In this document: piece after piece, positions 9,856-19,205 of the stretch | Position numbering within the stretch: the first letter of the stretch is position 1 | Layout of the letters: each line of letters opens with the position of its first letter | Source of the DNA: Bacilli bacterium | GTDB taxonomy: Bacteria; Bacillota_I; Bacilli_A; RF39; UBA660 | Direction: 5' to 3' | Length of the DNA stretch: 55,069 nt | Assembly (NCBI GenBank): GCA_017511945.1 | Contig: JAFWHR010000014.1 | Span: 1-55,069 of the forward strand | The notes under the pieces: model-generated | The model's database searches: none | What the model saw: only the letters and a program-made list of their open reading frames with translations | What the model was told of the DNA's origin: nothing | Position numbers and translations under genes: made by a program

Positions 9856-11100
9856 ATGAAAAAGATCAAAGGATTTTTCAGTCCTGCAAATAAGGACCTT
9901 AGAAAAAAAGTATATTTCACATTTTTCTGTCTATTCATATTTAAACTAGGTACATCTATAACAGTACCAGGAACATCATCAGGATTAAATATGGGATTTT
10001 TAGAACTATTAAATGTAATGAGTGGAGGAGCCATGCAAAACTTCAGTATATTTGCATTAGGCGTAACACCATACATAACAGCATCCATCATAATGCAACT
10101 ACTACAAATGGATATAATTCCGTATTTCTCAGATTTAGCAAAACAGGGACAGACAGGAAGAAACAAATTAAATCAAATAACTAGAGTATTAGGTATAGTA
10201 CTTGCATTTGTACAAGGATATATGTTCTCATTCGCATTCATTAAAAATGGAACAGTTGCCCAGTATTTAGAAGTATCATTAGTAATGACAGCTGGAACAT
10301 GTCTTCTACTGTGGATTGGTGATGAGATAACTAAAAAAGGACTAGGAAATGGAACATCATTAATAATAATGGCAGGAATACTTGCTACAACTCCGCACAT
10401 GTTTACAGTAGCCTATTCATCATTAGTTTCATCTGCATCAAACACATGGCTTGGAATAGGACTATTTGCCCTATTTGTAATAGTATACCTAATAGTTGTA
10501 CTTGGAGTACTATTTGAAGAACTAGCAGCTAGAAGAATACCAATACAATATGCGAATAAAACAAACAACGTATTTTCAAGTAAGAGATCATATATACCAT
10601 TTAAATTGAACTCAGCAGGAGTAGTACCAGTTATATTTGCATCCGCACTTATATCAGTACCAGCTCTAATAGCTCAATTCTCAAAAAATGATAAGATGAT
10701 GGATTTTGTCCAAAAATGGTTAAGTCTATCATCACTAACAGGGTTTATGCTATTTGTAGTATTCGTACTAGCATTCTCATTCTTCTATACATTTATCGTT
10801 ATCAAACCAAAAGAGATGAGTGAGGATTTACAAAAATCAGGTGGATTCATTCCTGGAATCAGACCTGGAAAAGAGACAGAAAAATACATAAGTAAAGTAT
10901 TAATAAGATTATCTGTAGTAGGATCAATATTTCTAGCTATAATAGCAGGATTACCATACATACTAAGTATGACTACAGATCTACCTACTACCGTATCAAT
11001 CGGTGGTACAGGACTAATAATTGTCATAGGTGTTATATTAGATACTTATAAACAATTAGAAAGTAACCTAATCAGTCAAAGTTATAGGAGGAGAAAATGA
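9856..11100 (+). CDS. secY: Protein translocase subunit SecY
   Basis: The 414-residue core channel of the Sec translocon, with about ten hydrophobic membrane segments. Conserved parts are the plug/TM2 region (FALGVTPYITASIIMQLLQM) and the cytoplasmic loop ending QKSGGFIPGIRPG. The ribosome site GAGGTGAT lies in the end of rplO. It ends in TGA within ATGA shared with adk. Slightly shorter than typical SecY (about 430) but complete. Confidence 0.97.
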   Translation: MKKIKGFFSPANKDLRKKVYFTFFCLFIFKLGTSITVPGTSSGLNMGFLELLNVMSGGAMQNFSIFALGVTPYITASIIMQLLQMDIIPYFSDLAKQGQTGRNKLNQITRVLGIVLAFVQGYMFSFAFIKNGTVAQYLEVSLVMTAGTCLLLWIGDEITKKGLGNGTSLIIMAGILATTPHMFTVAYSSLVSSASNTWLGIGLFALFVIVYLIVVLGVLFEELAARRIPIQYANKTNNVFSSKRSYIPFKLNSAGVVPVIFASALISVPALIAQFSKNDKMMDFVQKWLSLSSLTGFMLFVVFVLAFSFFYTFIVIKPKEMSEDLQKSGGFIPGIRPGKETEKYISKVLIRLSVVGSIFLAIIAGLPYILSMTTDLPTTVSIGGTGLIIVIGVILDTYKQLESNLISQSYRRRK

Positions 11101-11732
11101 TTATCACATTAATCGCCCCTCCTGCGGCTGGAAAAGGGGCTATTTCAAACCTTATCTATGAAAAATATAACCTTCCACATATCTCTATAGGAGATTTACT
11201 TAGAAATGTTGAAGATGAAAAAATCAAAAAACAATTGGAAGAAGGCGCATTCGTAGATAACGAAATAGTTTCAAAACTGTTAAAGATGAGAACTTCAAAA
11301 CAAGACTGTAAAAGAGGATTTGTCTTAGATGGTTTTCCGAGAAACCTAACTCAAATAGATATATATGAAGAAATATGTAGAGAATGTAATAAAAAAAGCA
11401 TAATAATAGTCTTAGATATAGATAAAAAAATAGGTGAAAAGAGAATAACCGGAAGAAGAGTTTGTCCAAATTGTTCATCAGTTTACAACACAAACATAAA
11501 AGAAAACATGCCGCAAAAAGAAGATTCATGTGATAAATGTCAAACTAAGTTAATTCATAGAACAGACGACAGCCTAGAAACATACAATCATAGATATGAA
11601 ATATATGAAAAAGAGACAAAACCTATAATAGATTATTATTCAGATAAAATAAATCTCTACCACATTGATGGAACTAAGTCATTAAAAGAAGTATTTAAAG
11701 ATATTGATAGAGTAATAAAGGAGAATATATGA
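11097..11732 (+). CDS. adk: Adenylate kinase, zinc-lid form with altered P-loop
   Basis: Interconverts ATP + AMP and 2 ADP; 211 residues. The AMP-binding parts are normal (GDLLR, LDGFPRNLTQ), as is a four-cysteine zinc lid (CPNC and CDKC, about residues 123-149) followed by HRTDDSLETYNHR with the conserved arginines. The P-loop is unusual: APPAAGKGA at residues 7-15 instead of the family GxPGxGKGT. The essential Lys is kept but two glycines and the Thr are replaced. The start overlaps the SecY stop (ATGA), as usual for this operon. The family is certain; full activity is not. Confidence 0.93.
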   Translation: MIITLIAPPAAGKGAISNLIYEKYNLPHISIGDLLRNVEDEKIKKQLEEGAFVDNEIVSKLLKMRTSKQDCKRGFVLDGFPRNLTQIDIYEEICRECNKKSIIIVLDIDKKIGEKRITGRRVCPNCSSVYNTNIKENMPQKEDSCDKCQTKLIHRTDDSLETYNHRYEIYEKETKPIIDYYSDKINLYHIDGTKSLKEVFKDIDRVIKENI

Positions 11733-12475
11733 TAAGCATAAAGACACCAGATGAGATAGAAAAATTGAAAATTGCTGGAGAAATAACTGGAAGTACTCAT
11801 AATTACATTAAACAGTTTATAAAACCGGGAATAACAACCAAAGAACTTGATAAACTTGCTGAAGAATATATATTAAAAAGAGGCGCAACTCCATCATTTA
11901 AAGGTTATGACGGATTTCCAAATGCTGTATGTGCTTCAATAAATAATGAAGTAGTACATGGTATTCCAAGTAATAGAAAGCTAAAAGAAGGAGATATAAT
12001 ATCTCTCGATATAGGAGCTTGCTATGAAGGATATCACGGAGATTCAGCTTGGACATATCCTGTTGGAAAAATAGATGAAAAAACAGATTATTTACTAAAA
12101 CATACTGAAAAATCACTATTTAAAGGTCTTGAAGCAATAAAAGATGGCTGTAAAGTAGGAGATATTGGATATGCCGTTAGTAAATATGCAAAAGAACATA
12201 ACTTAAGTGTAGTTAGAGAATTAGTAGGTCACGGAGTTGGAAGTGATGTTCATGAGGAGCCAGATGTACCAAATTATGGTGCGAGAGGTATAGGTCCAAC
12301 ATTAAAAGAAGGTATGGTGATAGCTGTAGAGCCAATGCTAAACCTAGGAACTAGAAAGATATATATTAAAGAAGATGGATGGACTATAATAACTGCAGAT
12401 GATAAACCATCCGCACACTTTGAACACACAGTTTTAGTGACAAAAGATGGATATGAAATATTGACTAGGAGGTGA
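11729..12475 (+). CDS. map: Type I methionine aminopeptidase
   Basis: Removes the initiator methionine from nascent proteins; 248 residues. Substrate and metal residues are visible: VVHGIP (His), [13 protein letters not shown] (metal Asp pair), GHGVG (His), VAVEPM-type EP, and FEHTVLVT with the last Glu. It overlaps adk by four bases (ATGA), so SecY, Adk and Map form a coupled block. Confidence 0.97.
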   Translation: MISIKTPDEIEKLKIAGEITGSTHNYIKQFIKPGITTKELDKLAEEYILKRGATPSFKGYDGFPNAVCASINNEVVHGIPSNRKLKEGDIISLDIGACYEGYHGDSAWTYPVGKIDEKTDYLLKHTEKSLFKGLEAIKDGCKVGDIGYAVSKYAKEHNLSVVRELVGHGVGSDVHEEPDVPNYGARGIGPTLKEGMVIAVEPMLNLGTRKIYIKEDGWTIITADDKPSAHFEHTVLVTKDGYEILTRR

Positions 12476-12479
12476 TAAG

Positions 12480-12701
12480 ATGGCTAAAGAAGCAGTCATC
12501 GAACTAGAAGGAGTAGTAACAGAAAAGTTACCACGTGACGGGTTTGTAGTTGAACTCGAAAATGGACAAAAAATAATGGCCCACGTTTCTGGTAAAATGC
12601 GCATGCACAAGATTCGTATTTTACTAGGTGACAAGGTAAAAGTAGAATTATCACCTTATGATTTAACACGTGGGCGTATAACCTATAGAGTAACTAGGTA
12701 G
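12480..12701 (+). CDS. infA: Translation initiation factor IF-1
   Basis: A 73-residue OB-fold factor that binds the 30S A site. It shows [20 protein letters not shown] and [36 protein letters not shown] precedes the ATG, four bases after the map stop. Confidence 0.97.
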   Translation: MAKEAVIELEGVVTEKLPRDGFVVELENGQKIMAHVSGKMRMHKIRILLGDKVKVELSPYDLTRGRITYRVTR

Positions 12702-12712
12702 GAGGAATATTT

Positions 12713-12826
12713 ATGAAAGTTAGACCATCAGTAAAAAAGATGTGTGATAAATGTAAAATTATCAAACGTAATGGAAAAACAATGGTTATTTGTGTTAATC
12801 CTAAACACAAACAAAGACAAGGTTAA
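12713..12826 (+). CDS. rpmJ: 50S ribosomal protein L36, zinc form
   Basis: A 37-residue protein starting [15 protein letters not shown] and ending [11 protein letters not shown]. The zinc ligands CxxC, C and H are all present, so it is the C+ form. TAGGAGG lies upstream. It sits between infA and rpsM in the canonical order. Confidence 0.97.
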   Translation: MKVRPSVKKMCDKCKIIKRNGKTMVICVNPKHKQRQG

Positions 12827-12838
12827 GGAGGTAAAGTA

Positions 12839-13204
12839 ATGGCACGTATTAAAGGTGTAGATGTACCTAATAATAAGAGAATTGAAATCGCACTAACATA
12901 CATTTACGGAGTTGGAAGAAGTCTTTCAAACACAATTCTAAAAGATGCCGGAATTGATAAAAATAGAAAAGCCGGAGAATTGAGCAATGAAGAACTTGTA
13001 AAAATCCGTGATGAAGTTAACAAATACATAACTGAAGGTGACCTAAGAAGAGAAGTAAATATGAACATCAAAACAAAGATGGAAATAGGATCTTATCAAG
13101 GTAACCGTCATAAAAGAGGATTACCTGTTCATGGACAGAGTACTAGAAGAAATGCCAGAACACGTAAAGGTAAACCAAAAACTATAGCTAATAAGAAAAA
13201 ATAA
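12839..13204 (+). CDS. rpsM: 30S ribosomal protein S13
   Basis: A 121-residue head protein contacting the P-site tRNA and L5: [20 protein letters not shown], the YGVGRS motif, and the basic tail [25 protein letters not shown] precedes the ATG. Confidence 0.98.
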   Translation: MARIKGVDVPNNKRIEIALTYIYGVGRSLSNTILKDAGIDKNRKAGELSNEELVKIRDEVNKYITEGDLRREVNMNIKTKMEIGSYQGNRHKRGLPVHGQSTRRNARTRKGKPKTIANKKK

Positions 13205-13215
13205 AGGAGGATATT

Positions 13216-13599
13216 ATGGCTTATAAAGCAAGAAAGCGTAAGGTTAAAAAGAATGTCCCAGAGGGTAAAGCTTTTGTTCATTCAACATTTAATAATACAA
13301 TCGTAACCTTAACAGATAAAGATGGAAATGCGATTAGCTGGGCTTCTGCTGGAACATTAGGTTTTAAAGGAAGCAAAAAGTCAACCCCATTTGCGGCAGG
13401 TATGGCTGCAGAAGCCGCTGGAAAAGCAGCAGCTGATATGGGGATGAAAAAGGTTGAAGTATATGCGAAAGGTTTAGGTTCAGGACGTGAAACAGCAATA
13501 AGATCATTACAAACTGCAGGATTAGAAATTACATCAATTTCAGATGTAACACCTATCCCACATAATGGATGTCGTCCACCTAAGAGACCTCGTGGATAA
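13216..13599 (+). CDS. rpsK: 30S ribosomal protein S11
   Basis: A 127-residue platform protein: [36 protein letters not shown], and the conserved end [25 protein letters not shown] precedes the ATG. Full length. Confidence 0.98.
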   Translation: MAYKARKRKVKKNVPEGKAFVHSTFNNTIVTLTDKDGNAISWASAGTLGFKGSKKSTPFAAGMAAEAAGKAAADMGMKKVEVYAKGLGSGRETAIRSLQTAGLEITSISDVTPIPHNGCRPPKRPRG

Positions 13600-13613
13600 G
13601 AAAGGAGCTCTTT

Positions 13614-14561
13614 ATGAACTTTGAAAAACCAGAATATAAAATTGTAGAATATGTCGAAAATAATCATTTTGGAAAATTTGAATTAGAACCTTTAGAGAGA
13701 GGTTTTGGACTAACACTTGGAAATGCCCTTAGAAGAGTAATGTTATCTTCAATGCCAGGATCTAGAATAGTTGCCGTTAAAATTGACGGAGTTATGCATG
13801 AATTCCAGACAATAGAAGGAGTATTAGAGGATGTAGTTGCTATCATTCTAAATTTAAAAAGTGTAGTCATAAAAAATGAATCAGATGAAGTTAAAACTGC
13901 AAAAATTTCAGTACACTCTGAAAGAGTAGTAACAGCCGGTGATATAGAATGTGATGACGACGTAGAGATAATCAACAAAGATCAAGTAATCGCAACACTA
14001 TCAAAAGGTGGAAAACTTGATATGGAATTAATTATTGCAAACGGAAGAGGATCAGCAATATCATCAGAAAACAAGAAATACATAACAGATGCTACACTAG
14101 GATATATTCCAATTGATTCAAATTTTTCACCAGTTGAGAGAATTAGTTATGATGTGGATAAAGCCCGTGTTGGACAAGATGCTTCATATGATAAACTTAC
14201 AATGGAAGTTCAGACAAATGGATCAATAAAACCAGAAGAGGCGATGGCTTTAGGTGCAAAAATATTAATTGAACACTTGAACATAGTGACAGATTTATCA
14301 GAGATAGCTGATATTACAGGTATTATGAATGCTAAACAAGAAGACAGTAAACTTAAAAAACTAGAGACATCAATTGATGATTTAGATTTTTCAGTAAGAG
14401 CATACAACTGTCTTAAAAGAGCAAACATTAATACACTTGGAGATTTAACACAAAAAACAGAATTAGAAATGATGAAAATACGTAATTTAGGTAAAAAATC
14501 TTTAAAAGAAGTAATGGACAAAATTAAAGAGATGGGGCTTAAATTTCGTGAAGAAGATTAA
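13614..14561 (+). CDS. rpoA: RNA polymerase alpha subunit
   Basis: A 315-residue assembly platform of RNA polymerase. The N-terminal domain has [20 protein letters not shown] (about residues 33-52). The C-terminal domain ([26 protein letters not shown]) is the part that contacts UP elements and activators. GAAAGGAG precedes the ATG. Complete. Confidence 0.98.
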   Translation: MNFEKPEYKIVEYVENNHFGKFELEPLERGFGLTLGNALRRVMLSSMPGSRIVAVKIDGVMHEFQTIEGVLEDVVAIILNLKSVVIKNESDEVKTAKISVHSERVVTAGDIECDDDVEIINKDQVIATLSKGGKLDMELIIANGRGSAISSENKKYITDATLGYIPIDSNFSPVERISYDVDKARVGQDASYDKLTMEVQTNGSIKPEEAMALGAKILIEHLNIVTDLSEIADITGIMNAKQEDSKLKKLETSIDDLDFSVRAYNCLKRANINTLGDLTQKTELEMMKIRNLGKKSLKEVMDKIKEMGLKFREED

Positions 14562-14578
14562 TAGTTAGGAGGAATAAT

Positions 14579-14935
14579 ATGGCTTATAGAAAACTTGGCC
14601 GTGATAACAAACATAGAAGAGCAATGCTTGCTAATCTAACTCGTGACGTTATTAATAATGAGTCTATTAAAACAACCGAAACTAGAGCAAAAGAAGTTCG
14701 CAAGTTCGTAGACAAAATGATTACATATGGTAAAGATGGATCACTTGTTGCAAGAAGAAAAGCACTAGCTTTCATGCACAATGACAGAAAGACCGTAAGT
14801 AAAGTATTTGATGAACTTGCCCCTAAATATGCAAATAGAAAAGGTGGTTATACAAGAATTCTAAAATTAGATGAAAGAAGAGGAGACGACGCTTTAATGG
14901 TAATTTTAGAATTAGTTGAAGGAGATGCTAAATAA
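14579..14935 (+). CDS. rplQ: 50S ribosomal protein L17
   Basis: A 118-residue protein: [37 protein letters not shown], and [14 protein letters not shown]. It is the last gene of the operon; the terminator stem starts inside its last codons. Confidence 0.98.
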   Translation: MAYRKLGRDNKHRRAMLANLTRDVINNESIKTTETRAKEVRKFVDKMITYGKDGSLVARRKALAFMHNDRKTVSKVFDELAPKYANRKGGYTRILKLDERRGDDALMVILELVEGDAK

Positions 14936-14949
14936 GGCATCTTTTTTTT
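14924..14949 (+). terminator. Terminator of the ribosomal operon
   Basis: The GATGC / GCATC stem, with eight bases between, is followed by eight T. It overlaps the rplQ stop codon. The short stem suggests modest strength. Confidence 0.75.
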
Positions 14950-14967
14950 ATAAAAAAGGTGTAAATG

Positions 14968-14976
14968 TGATATAAT
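14968..14976 (+). promoter_or_regulatory. Extended -10 promoter before the 239-residue gene
   Basis: TGATATAAT (TGn + perfect -10, the latter at 14971-14976), with only a poor -35. AGGAGG follows before ATG 14998. Confidence 0.6.
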
Positions 14977-14997
14977 GTTAAAGTAGGAGGGTATGAC

Positions 14998-15717
14998 ATG
15001 AAAAAGAGTTTAATAATATTTATAGTTTTACTATTTGCATCACTAGGACTGTTTACCTTTTCTGATGCAATACTTCCAGAAAAAACAGTAGTAAAAGAAA
15101 AAGAATATAAAGAAAAGTCGCCAGAAAATTTAGAGGAAATAGGAGATAAATTACTTAATATAGTTAATGAATATAATTTATATACATTAAGTGAAAACGA
15201 TAGTATTATATCTTATAGTACTAATTTATCAGAATCACAGATTAAATCAATGTATTTATATTTTAAAAGTAATAATATTATAATTAATAAAGATAACATA
15301 GATAAATACATAAAAGATTTATGTAATGAAATAAATACAGATTATCCAGATATAGTATTTAATCAATATCAAGCTTCAATTGCAACATATGATAAAAAGA
15401 AAAAAGATTACATAGTAAATGAAGAAAACTATGATATTCCTTTAATTAAACCAATTATAATAAAGAAAAATAACATTGAAAAAATAGGAGATAATTACGT
15501 ATTAACAGTATCACTAGTATATAATAACGAAATATCTTACTTCACAGACCCACTTTATAAAAATAAAATCACTAAACTTGATAACAGAGAACTAGAAGAT
15601 GCAAAAACATACTATGAACAAAACTATGAACAGTTTAAAAAAAATAAACCACTTTATAAATATATATTTGAAAAAGAAAATGACACTTTCTATTTAAAAA
15701 TATACGAAACAGAATAA
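14998..15717 (+). CDS. Unknown membrane-anchored or exported protein
   Basis: 239 residues, family not recognised. The N-terminus (KKSLIIFIVLLFASLGLFTF) is a signal peptide or signal anchor without a lipobox. The rest is hydrophilic, Lys/Asn/Tyr-rich, with no cysteine pairs or enzyme motif that I can see. It has its own promoter and AGGAGGG. It lies 16 bases before the VirD4-like ATPase and is probably co-transcribed with it, so it may be its membrane partner. That link is only inferred from position. Confidence 0.8.
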   Translation: MKKSLIIFIVLLFASLGLFTFSDAILPEKTVVKEKEYKEKSPENLEEIGDKLLNIVNEYNLYTLSENDSIISYSTNLSESQIKSMYLYFKSNNIIINKDNIDKYIKDLCNEINTDYPDIVFNQYQASIATYDKKKKDYIVNEENYDIPLIKPIIIKKNNIEKIGDNYVLTVSLVYNNEISYFTDPLYKNKITKLDNRELEDAKTYYEQNYEQFKKNKPLYKYIFEKENDTFYLKIYETE

Positions 15718-15733
15718 TAGAGGAGCTGATAAA

Positions 15734-17662
15734 ATGTTCAAATTTAGAATGATTGCTGAAAAAAGAGAATGGACATTATTTGGAATTTGGTGCTTATTAC
15801 TGATTTATTTAGTTCCAGTTGCCCTTTTAAATCTTCAGCAGTTTTTAAAAGCAGACATGAACAATTTATTTTATGGATTTAATCCATTTCCAGCATTTGC
15901 GCCAGGGTACATTGGATTTACAATACTGTGCTATATATTATCAGTTGCGGCAAGTTTTTACGTGGTTAGAGATAAATTCTTCGAAAAAACAGATAAAAAA
16001 TCAAAAGGATACTCTAGATGGATGACAGAAGCAGAATTAAAAAAAGAATTAAAACAAGTAAACGTACAGGCTGAAAAAGCAGAAGCTGGTGGAATTCCAC
16101 TTATCAATAATGGTAAAAAAATGTGGGTCGACGATGGAGAAGGACACAATATAATTATAGGATCAACAGGAGCAGGAAAAACACAAGTCGCAATTTTCCC
16201 ATTAGTTCACTCACTATCAAAACATGATGAGTCGATGATAATAACCGACCCTAAAGGTGAAATATATGAGACAACTTCAGACATGTTAAAGAAAAAAGGA
16301 TATAATGTAGTACTATTAAACTTTAGAAATCCACAGAATGGAAGTGGATGGAATCCTATGCACCTACCATATAAATACTTCAAAGAGGGAAATGTAGATA
16401 AAGCAAACGAACTTACAGATGACCTTGCAATGAACATATTATATGATGAAAATGCTCAGAGCCAAGATCCCTTTTGGGAAAAAACATCAGCCGATTATTT
16501 TTCAGGAATATGTCTAGGACTATTTGAAGATGCAAAAGAAGAAGAGATTAATCTAAACAGTGTTAATCTATTTACGACAGTTGGTGAAGAGAAATGCCCG
16601 CCAAATTCAGTATACGTAAATGAATACTTCAAAAGCAAAGATCCAAACAGCCCAGCGTATATTTCAGCCTCATCGACAATAGTATCACCAAAAGATACAA
16701 GAGGAAGTATATTATCAGTATTTAAACAAAAAATCAGACTATTTGCTGCAAGAGAAAACTTATCAGAAATGCTTTCACATAGTGACTTTGACTTTGAAGA
16801 TATAGGTAGTAAAAAGACAGCTGTATTTATAATAGTTCAAGATGAAAAAAAGACTTATCATTCACTTGTTACAATATTTCTTAAACAGTGCTATGAAGCT
16901 TTAGTAGATTATGCACAAAAAAATGGTGGAAAACTTCCTTATAGAACTAATTTCATACTAGATGAGTTTGCCAACATGCCACCATTAAAAGATGTTGATG
17001 CAATGGTTTCTGCCGCAAGATCTAGAAGAATGAGATTTTATTTTGTAATCCAAAACTATGCTCAACTTTCAGAAGTATATGGCAAAGAAAAAGGAGATAC
17101 AATTAGAGGTAATTGTACAAATATCTTATATTTAATTAGTACAGAATTAGAAGCGCTAAAAGAAATATCAGAAATGTGCGGAGAATATGAAATAAAAGAA
17201 AAAGATAAAGATGGAATAGAACACAAAGAGACAAGACCACTAATTACAGTAAGTGATCTACAAAGATTGAAAATGGGTGAAGTAATACTTCTTAGACTTA
17301 GAATGAATCCATTTAAAACCAAACTAAAACTAAATTATCAAATTAACTGGGGAGAGTCAGAAGGTCAAGGAAAAGTAGAATATCCACAAAGAGAAAAAGA
17401 AAAAGTACATATATTTGATTTAAAAGGATATGTAGATAAAAAAAGAGAAGAAAGACAAAAAAACTTATTAAATTCACTTAGTGGAAACAATAATACATTT
17501 CAAAATAAATCAATACAAAGTCAAAATGTACTTCCAAATTTAAACACTTTAAATAAACCTAAAACAGCAGAAGATATTTTGAAAAACCTAGATAGAAAAA
17601 TAGAAAATATCTCCAAAAAACAAGAGCCAGATTTAATGAAACCAATGAATGATGATAAATAA
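15734..17662 (+). CDS. Orphan VirD4/TraG-type coupling ATPase
   Basis: 642 residues. Two N-terminal membrane segments (about 16-38 and 55-76) precede a P-loop ATPase: Walker A GSTGAGKT at 143-150, MIITDPKGEIYE just after, Walker B in NFILDEFANMP near 408-418, and ARSRRMRFYFVIQN. This is the hexameric coupling-protein family that passes DNA-protein or protein substrates to a type IV secretion channel. Here there is no relaxase, VirB4, VirB6 or mating-pair gene nearby, only the anchored protein upstream. The C-terminal 100 residues are a low-complexity Asn/Lys tail. It may be a core-genome protein exporter or DNA pump, or a remnant of an old element. The family is sure; the role is not. Confidence 0.9.
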   Translation: MFKFRMIAEKREWTLFGIWCLLLIYLVPVALLNLQQFLKADMNNLFYGFNPFPAFAPGYIGFTILCYILSVAASFYVVRDKFFEKTDKKSKGYSRWMTEAELKKELKQVNVQAEKAEAGGIPLINNGKKMWVDDGEGHNIIIGSTGAGKTQVAIFPLVHSLSKHDESMIITDPKGEIYETTSDMLKKKGYNVVLLNFRNPQNGSGWNPMHLPYKYFKEGNVDKANELTDDLAMNILYDENAQSQDPFWEKTSADYFSGICLGLFEDAKEEEINLNSVNLFTTVGEEKCPPNSVYVNEYFKSKDPNSPAYISASSTIVSPKDTRGSILSVFKQKIRLFAARENLSEMLSHSDFDFEDIGSKKTAVFIIVQDEKKTYHSLVTIFLKQCYEALVDYAQKNGGKLPYRTNFILDEFANMPPLKDVDAMVSAARSRRMRFYFVIQNYAQLSEVYGKEKGDTIRGNCTNILYLISTELEALKEISEMCGEYEIKEKDKDGIEHKETRPLITVSDLQRLKMGEVILLRLRMNPFKTKLKLNYQINWGESEGQGKVEYPQREKEKVHIFDLKGYVDKKREERQKNLLNSLSGNNNTFQNKSIQSQNVLPNLNTLNKPKTAEDILKNLDRKIENISKKQEPDLMKPMNDDK

Positions 17663-17686
17663 AAAGTAGAAAAATCTACTTTTTTT
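17661..17686. terminator. Bidirectional terminator between the VirD4-like gene and murE
   Basis: AAAAAGTAGA and TCTACTTTTT form a 10-bp stem around AAAA, with A/T tracts on both sides. It serves the two converging genes; the murE stop lies inside it. Confidence 0.85.
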
Positions 17687-19043
17687 CTACATATTTTAAT
17701 ATTTCTTCACTATCATCTAAATGAACCTTAGTATGACCTAATATCTGATAATCTTCATGACCCTTACCTAAAAGTAATACAATATCGTCTTTATGTATCA
17801 TATCTAAAGCCTTTTTAATAGCTTCCCTTCTATCTAAACAAACCTCATAATTATCCTTTTTTACCCCTTTTAAAATATCTTTCATTATATTATCAGGATC
17901 TTCAGTTCTTGGATTGTCATTAGTAAAAATGACATAATCACTGTACTCAGATGCAATATTCCCCATAATAGGTCTTTTCATAGGATCTCTGTCACCACCG
18001 CATCCAACTAAAGTTATAACCCTGGCCTTAGCAAGTTCTCTATAAGCAGTAACAACCTTTAAAACTGCATCAGGTGTATGAGCATAATCTACAACCGCAA
18101 ACCCATCTTTAACCTTATATGTTTCACACCTTCCTTTAGGTGGATTAAGTTTAGAAGTAATATTTAAAATATCATCAACATTAATCCCTAAACTACAAAG
18201 TATTGAAACCATCGTCATATAGTTATATACGTTAAACTTACTAGTTAAATTAGTAGTAACACTATAATCTTTTCCACCATATTTAAAAACTATATCAGTG
18301 TGATCTGGATGAATATCAAAAGATTTAATATCATAGTCAGCATTACCAATTCCAAAAGTCTTAGGATAGTTAGATTTTTCAATAAATCTACTTCCAGCCT
18401 CATCATCTTTATTAACTATCATAATGCCATTATCTTTTAAATAATCTACAAGTTTTAACTTGCAATTTAAATAGTTTTCCATAGTTTTATGATAATCTAA
18501 ATGATCTTCAGTTAAATTAGTAAATGCGCAGACTTCATACTTAAGCCCCTCAATTCTATTTAAATCTAAAGCGTGAGAACTAATTTCCATAATTACATAA
18601 TCAACATCATTATCTAAACAGTATTCAAGCAATTTATAAATAGTTAAAATTTCAGGAGAGGTATTAGGTAAAACCTCAGAATAATCTCCACATAGAAATC
18701 CCAATGTTCCCATGTAAGCAGCTTTCTTGCCAAGTAGATTTAAAGCTTGATAAGCAAGATAAGCAGAAGTAGTCTTACCATTAGTACCCGTAATTCCAAC
18801 TAACTTTAAATTCTTAAAATCACCACTGTACTCATCAACTAATTTCTTTTGAAAATACTTAGCAGAATCTTTAACTACAGTTACAGGAATAGAAACATCC
18901 ACATCCTTCTCAGCAATAATCTCACTAGCACCATTTTCAATTGCAGACTTAATAAAATCATGACCATCTACAGTATAACCCTTAATAGCCACAAAAGTTT
19001 GCCCTTTTTTAACTTTTCTAGAATCAGTTTCATATTTAATCAT
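17676..19043 (-). CDS. murE: UDP-MurNAc-tripeptide synthetase (meso-DAP ligase)
   Basis: 455 residues; adds the third amino acid to the peptidoglycan precursor in the cytoplasm. The ATP-binding GTNGKTT is at 86-92. DNPR at about 376-379, with TEDP next, is the variant that recognises meso-diaminopimelate rather than lysine. KGRCE and YAHTPDA are also present. I start it at ATG 19043, five bases after AGAGGTGA; the frame opens 18 bases further upstream. It is a single gene outside any mur cluster. Confidence 0.95.
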   Translation of the reverse strand: MIKYETDSRKVKKGQTFVAIKGYTVDGHDFIKSAIENGASEIIAEKDVDVSIPVTVVKDSAKYFQKKLVDEYSGDFKNLKLVGITGTNGKTTSAYLAYQALNLLGKKAAYMGTLGFLCGDYSEVLPNTSPEILTIYKLLEYCLDNDVDYVIMEISSHALDLNRIEGLKYEVCAFTNLTEDHLDYHKTMENYLNCKLKLVDYLKDNGIMIVNKDDEAGSRFIEKSNYPKTFGIGNADYDIKSFDIHPDHTDIVFKYGGKDYSVTTNLTSKFNVYNYMTMVSILCSLGINVDDILNITSKLNPPKGRCETYKVKDGFAVVDYAHTPDAVLKVVTAYRELAKARVITLVGCGGDRDPMKRPIMGNIASEYSDYVIFTNDNPRTEDPDNIMKDILKGVKKDNYEVCLDRREAIKKALDMIHKDDIVLLLGKGHEDYQILGHTKVHLDDSEEILKYVEKK

Positions 19044-19102
19044 TAAATTCACCTCTATCATATTCTACATAATTAAATAAAAAATGTGATAATCCATAAA
19101 TA

Positions 19103-19131
19103 AATATAACATAGTTATATATTAATAACAA
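19103..19131 (-). promoter_or_regulatory. murE promoter
   Basis: On the minus strand, TTGTTA (19131-19126), 17 bases, TATATT (19108-19103), with TGT before the -10. A 7-bp palindrome (ATATAAC ata GTTATAT, 19104-19120) overlaps the -10 and spacer and could be an operator or chance. Confidence 0.6.
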
Positions 19132-19174
19132 GTTATAAAAATAATCAAAAAAAACTAAAATCCACAAAAAATCC

Positions 19175-19205
19175 ACAGAAAAAAATCCTTATAAAACAAG
19201 GATTT
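19175..19205 (-). terminator. Terminator of the MacB-like ABC transporter
   Basis: On the minus strand, AAATCCTT / AAGGATTT with a 7-base loop, then seven T. The region up to 19140 is otherwise AT-rich non-coding sequence with the murE promoter. Confidence 0.75.

Noticed and set aside
11097-11735. Mycoplasma-type code (TGA as Trp)
   Set aside because: TGA ends secY, adk and several others exactly where the next gene starts, so TGA is a stop codon.
15734-17662. Conjugative element around the VirD4-like gene
   Set aside because: No relaxase, VirB4, integrase or attachment repeats are seen, and the flanks are core genes.
19159-19177. Two AATCCACA motifs as DnaA boxes
   Set aside because: Each differs from TTATCCACA at two positions, and no dnaA, dnaN or AT-rich origin gene set is present.
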